NCBI GenBank assembly: GCA_964412235.1
Contig: CAYPNT010000046.1
Coordinates: 1-22,652, forward strand
Direction: 5' to 3'
From: JAYZQT01 sp964412235
GTDB lineage: Bacteria; Pseudomonadota; Alphaproteobacteria; MPNO01; UBA830
DNA: 22,652 bases
Below, one piece after another: positions 21,934 to 22,652 of the stretch (its first letter is position 1; the number at the start of each line of letters is the position of its first letter). A model generated the notes under the pieces. It saw only the letters and a list, made by a program, of their open reading frames with translations. It was not told where the DNA came from and did no database searches. A program made the position numbers and the translations under genes.

Positions 21934-22652
21934 AAGCCGTCCTTCAATACCGCGCAAGCCCCGGATTTAAGCAGCAAATCGTTGACGTGGCCCCTCCCTG
22001 GCTGAATGTTATCGTTGTCGATGAATTTGAAAAAGAAGCGTTCACTGCCGAAATGCAAAATGCCGACGTGCTCCTCCATGTTCTTAAAGAGGTTACCTCT
22101 GAGGTTATTGAAAATTCTCCAAATCTCCGCCTGATCCAAAAAATTGGTGTCGGCGTCAATACCATCGACCTCGAGACAGCGCGAAAACATAACGTCGCGG
22201 TGTGTAATATGCCCGGCACTAACTCTCGTGCGGTTGCTGAATTATCGATTGCACTGATGCTGGCATCCCTCCGTCGGGTCCCCTACTTTGACCGGGAAAT
22301 GCGAAAGGGCAACGGTTGGACGACCGATCCAAAGAATTTTGACGGACTTGGTGAAATTAACGGACGCACCGTAGGCCTCGTTGGATACGGCGCCGTCGCG
22401 CAAACAATGGCGCCGATCCTTCAAGCAATGGGCGCATTCGTTTTATATACAGCCACAACACCTAAACCCAGAGCGGTGGCAGAGTGGCGTGATCTCGCGA
22501 GCTTACTAGTGCAATCAGACATCGTTTCACTTCATCTTCCCCTCAATACGGAAACGGAAAAACTGATCAACGCAGAAGCAATCGGCTTCATGAAACCTGG
22601 CGCCGTAATAATCAATACAGCGCGCGGGGGCTTGATCGATGAAAATGTTCTC
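21930..22652 (+). CDS. D-isomer-specific 2-hydroxyacid dehydrogenase (3' end outside window)
   Basis: The 241 visible codons run to the window edge, about three quarters of the usual length. The protein belongs to the D-2-hydroxyacid dehydrogenase family (phosphoglycerate, glycerate and glyoxylate/hydroxypyruvate reductases). The catalytic-domain start has KIGVGVNTIDL (71-81) and the Rossmann glycine motif is GLVGYGAVA (149-157), with Ala where the third Gly is common. The substrate-binding Arg232 is in INTARGGLID. The second-strand end is VLYTATT (171-177) rather than an Asp, so NADP use is possible. The expected Glu and His lie beyond the window. The start ATG overlaps the enolase-like stop (ATGA), continuing the coupled series. 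It is likely to interconvert a 2-oxoacid and the 2-hydroxyacid used by the kinase. Confidence 0.9.
   Translation, partial: MKAVLQYRASPGFKQQIVDVAPPWLNVIVVDEFEKEAFTAEMQNADVLLHVLKEVTSEVIENSPNLRLIQKIGVGVNTIDLETARKHNVAVCNMPGTNSRAVAELSIALMLASLRRVPYFDREMRKGNGWTTDPKNFDGLGEINGRTVGLVGYGAVAQTMAPILQAMGAFVLYTATTPKPRAVAEWRDLASLLVQSDIVSLHLPLNTETEKLINAEAIGFMKPGAVIINTARGGLIDENVL

Noticed and set aside
21930..22652. Naming the last gene serA
   Set aside because: The visible part fits many D-2-hydroxyacid dehydrogenases, and the catalytic Glu/His and any ACT domain lie outside the window.
1..22652. CRISPR array, insertion sequence or prophage
   Set aside because: No regularly spaced direct repeats, transposase or phage-type genes were seen; the short repeats noted are isolated.

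Overview
This window looks like chromosomal DNA from an alphaproteobacterium of moderate G+C. The main clue is the left third. All on the minus strand, it reads tRNA-Leu, tig, clpP, clpX, lon, hupB, tRNA-Val, a chaperone/protease/HU neighbourhood typical of that class. Strand use, start sites and intact reading frames suggest an ordinary chromosome. I see no insertion sequence, phage gene or CRISPR array. A marine or other free-living relative is plausible, but that is a guess.

Layout. (1) 1-7200, minus strand: protein quality control (trigger factor, ClpP, ClpX, Lon) and the nucleoid protein HU, bracketed by two tRNA genes. A sigma-32-like promoter precedes lon and a clear intrinsic terminator follows hupB. 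(2) 7299-10257: a large homodimeric 2-oxoacid dehydrogenase E1 (AceE/MdeB type), divergent from an Lrp/AsnC-family regulator. (3) 10318-13807: a bifunctional NAD(P)HX repair enzyme, a crotonase-fold protein with altered catalytic positions, and a two-gene unit made of a nitrile-hydratase-beta-like small protein and an isochorismatase-fold amidohydrolase. (4) 13943-16253, plus strand: three tightly packed coenzyme F420 genes, cofE-cofD-cofC, followed by a free-standing Pin1-like parvulin. (5) 16725-22652: a PuuE-like polysaccharide deacetylase, a convergent SDR dehydrogenase, and then an operon with overlapping genes: AbrB-family permease, APH-fold small-molecule kinase, enolase-superfamily protein, and D-2-hydroxyacid dehydrogenase (cut by the window end).

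How the genes may work together. CofC, CofD and CofE cover activation of the phospho-hydroxyacid, its transfer onto FO, and glutamylation. FO synthase (CofG/CofH or FbiC) is not in the window. The permease/kinase/enolase/dehydrogenase operon is the best candidate for something undescribed. Its frames are translationally coupled, and the enolase keeps its metal ligands and general-base lysine but replaces two normally conserved active-site residues. That suggests a phosphorylate-then-eliminate route acting on a 2-hydroxyacid that may not be 2-phosphoglycerate. This is inferred from gene content and residues; no substrate can be read from the sequence.
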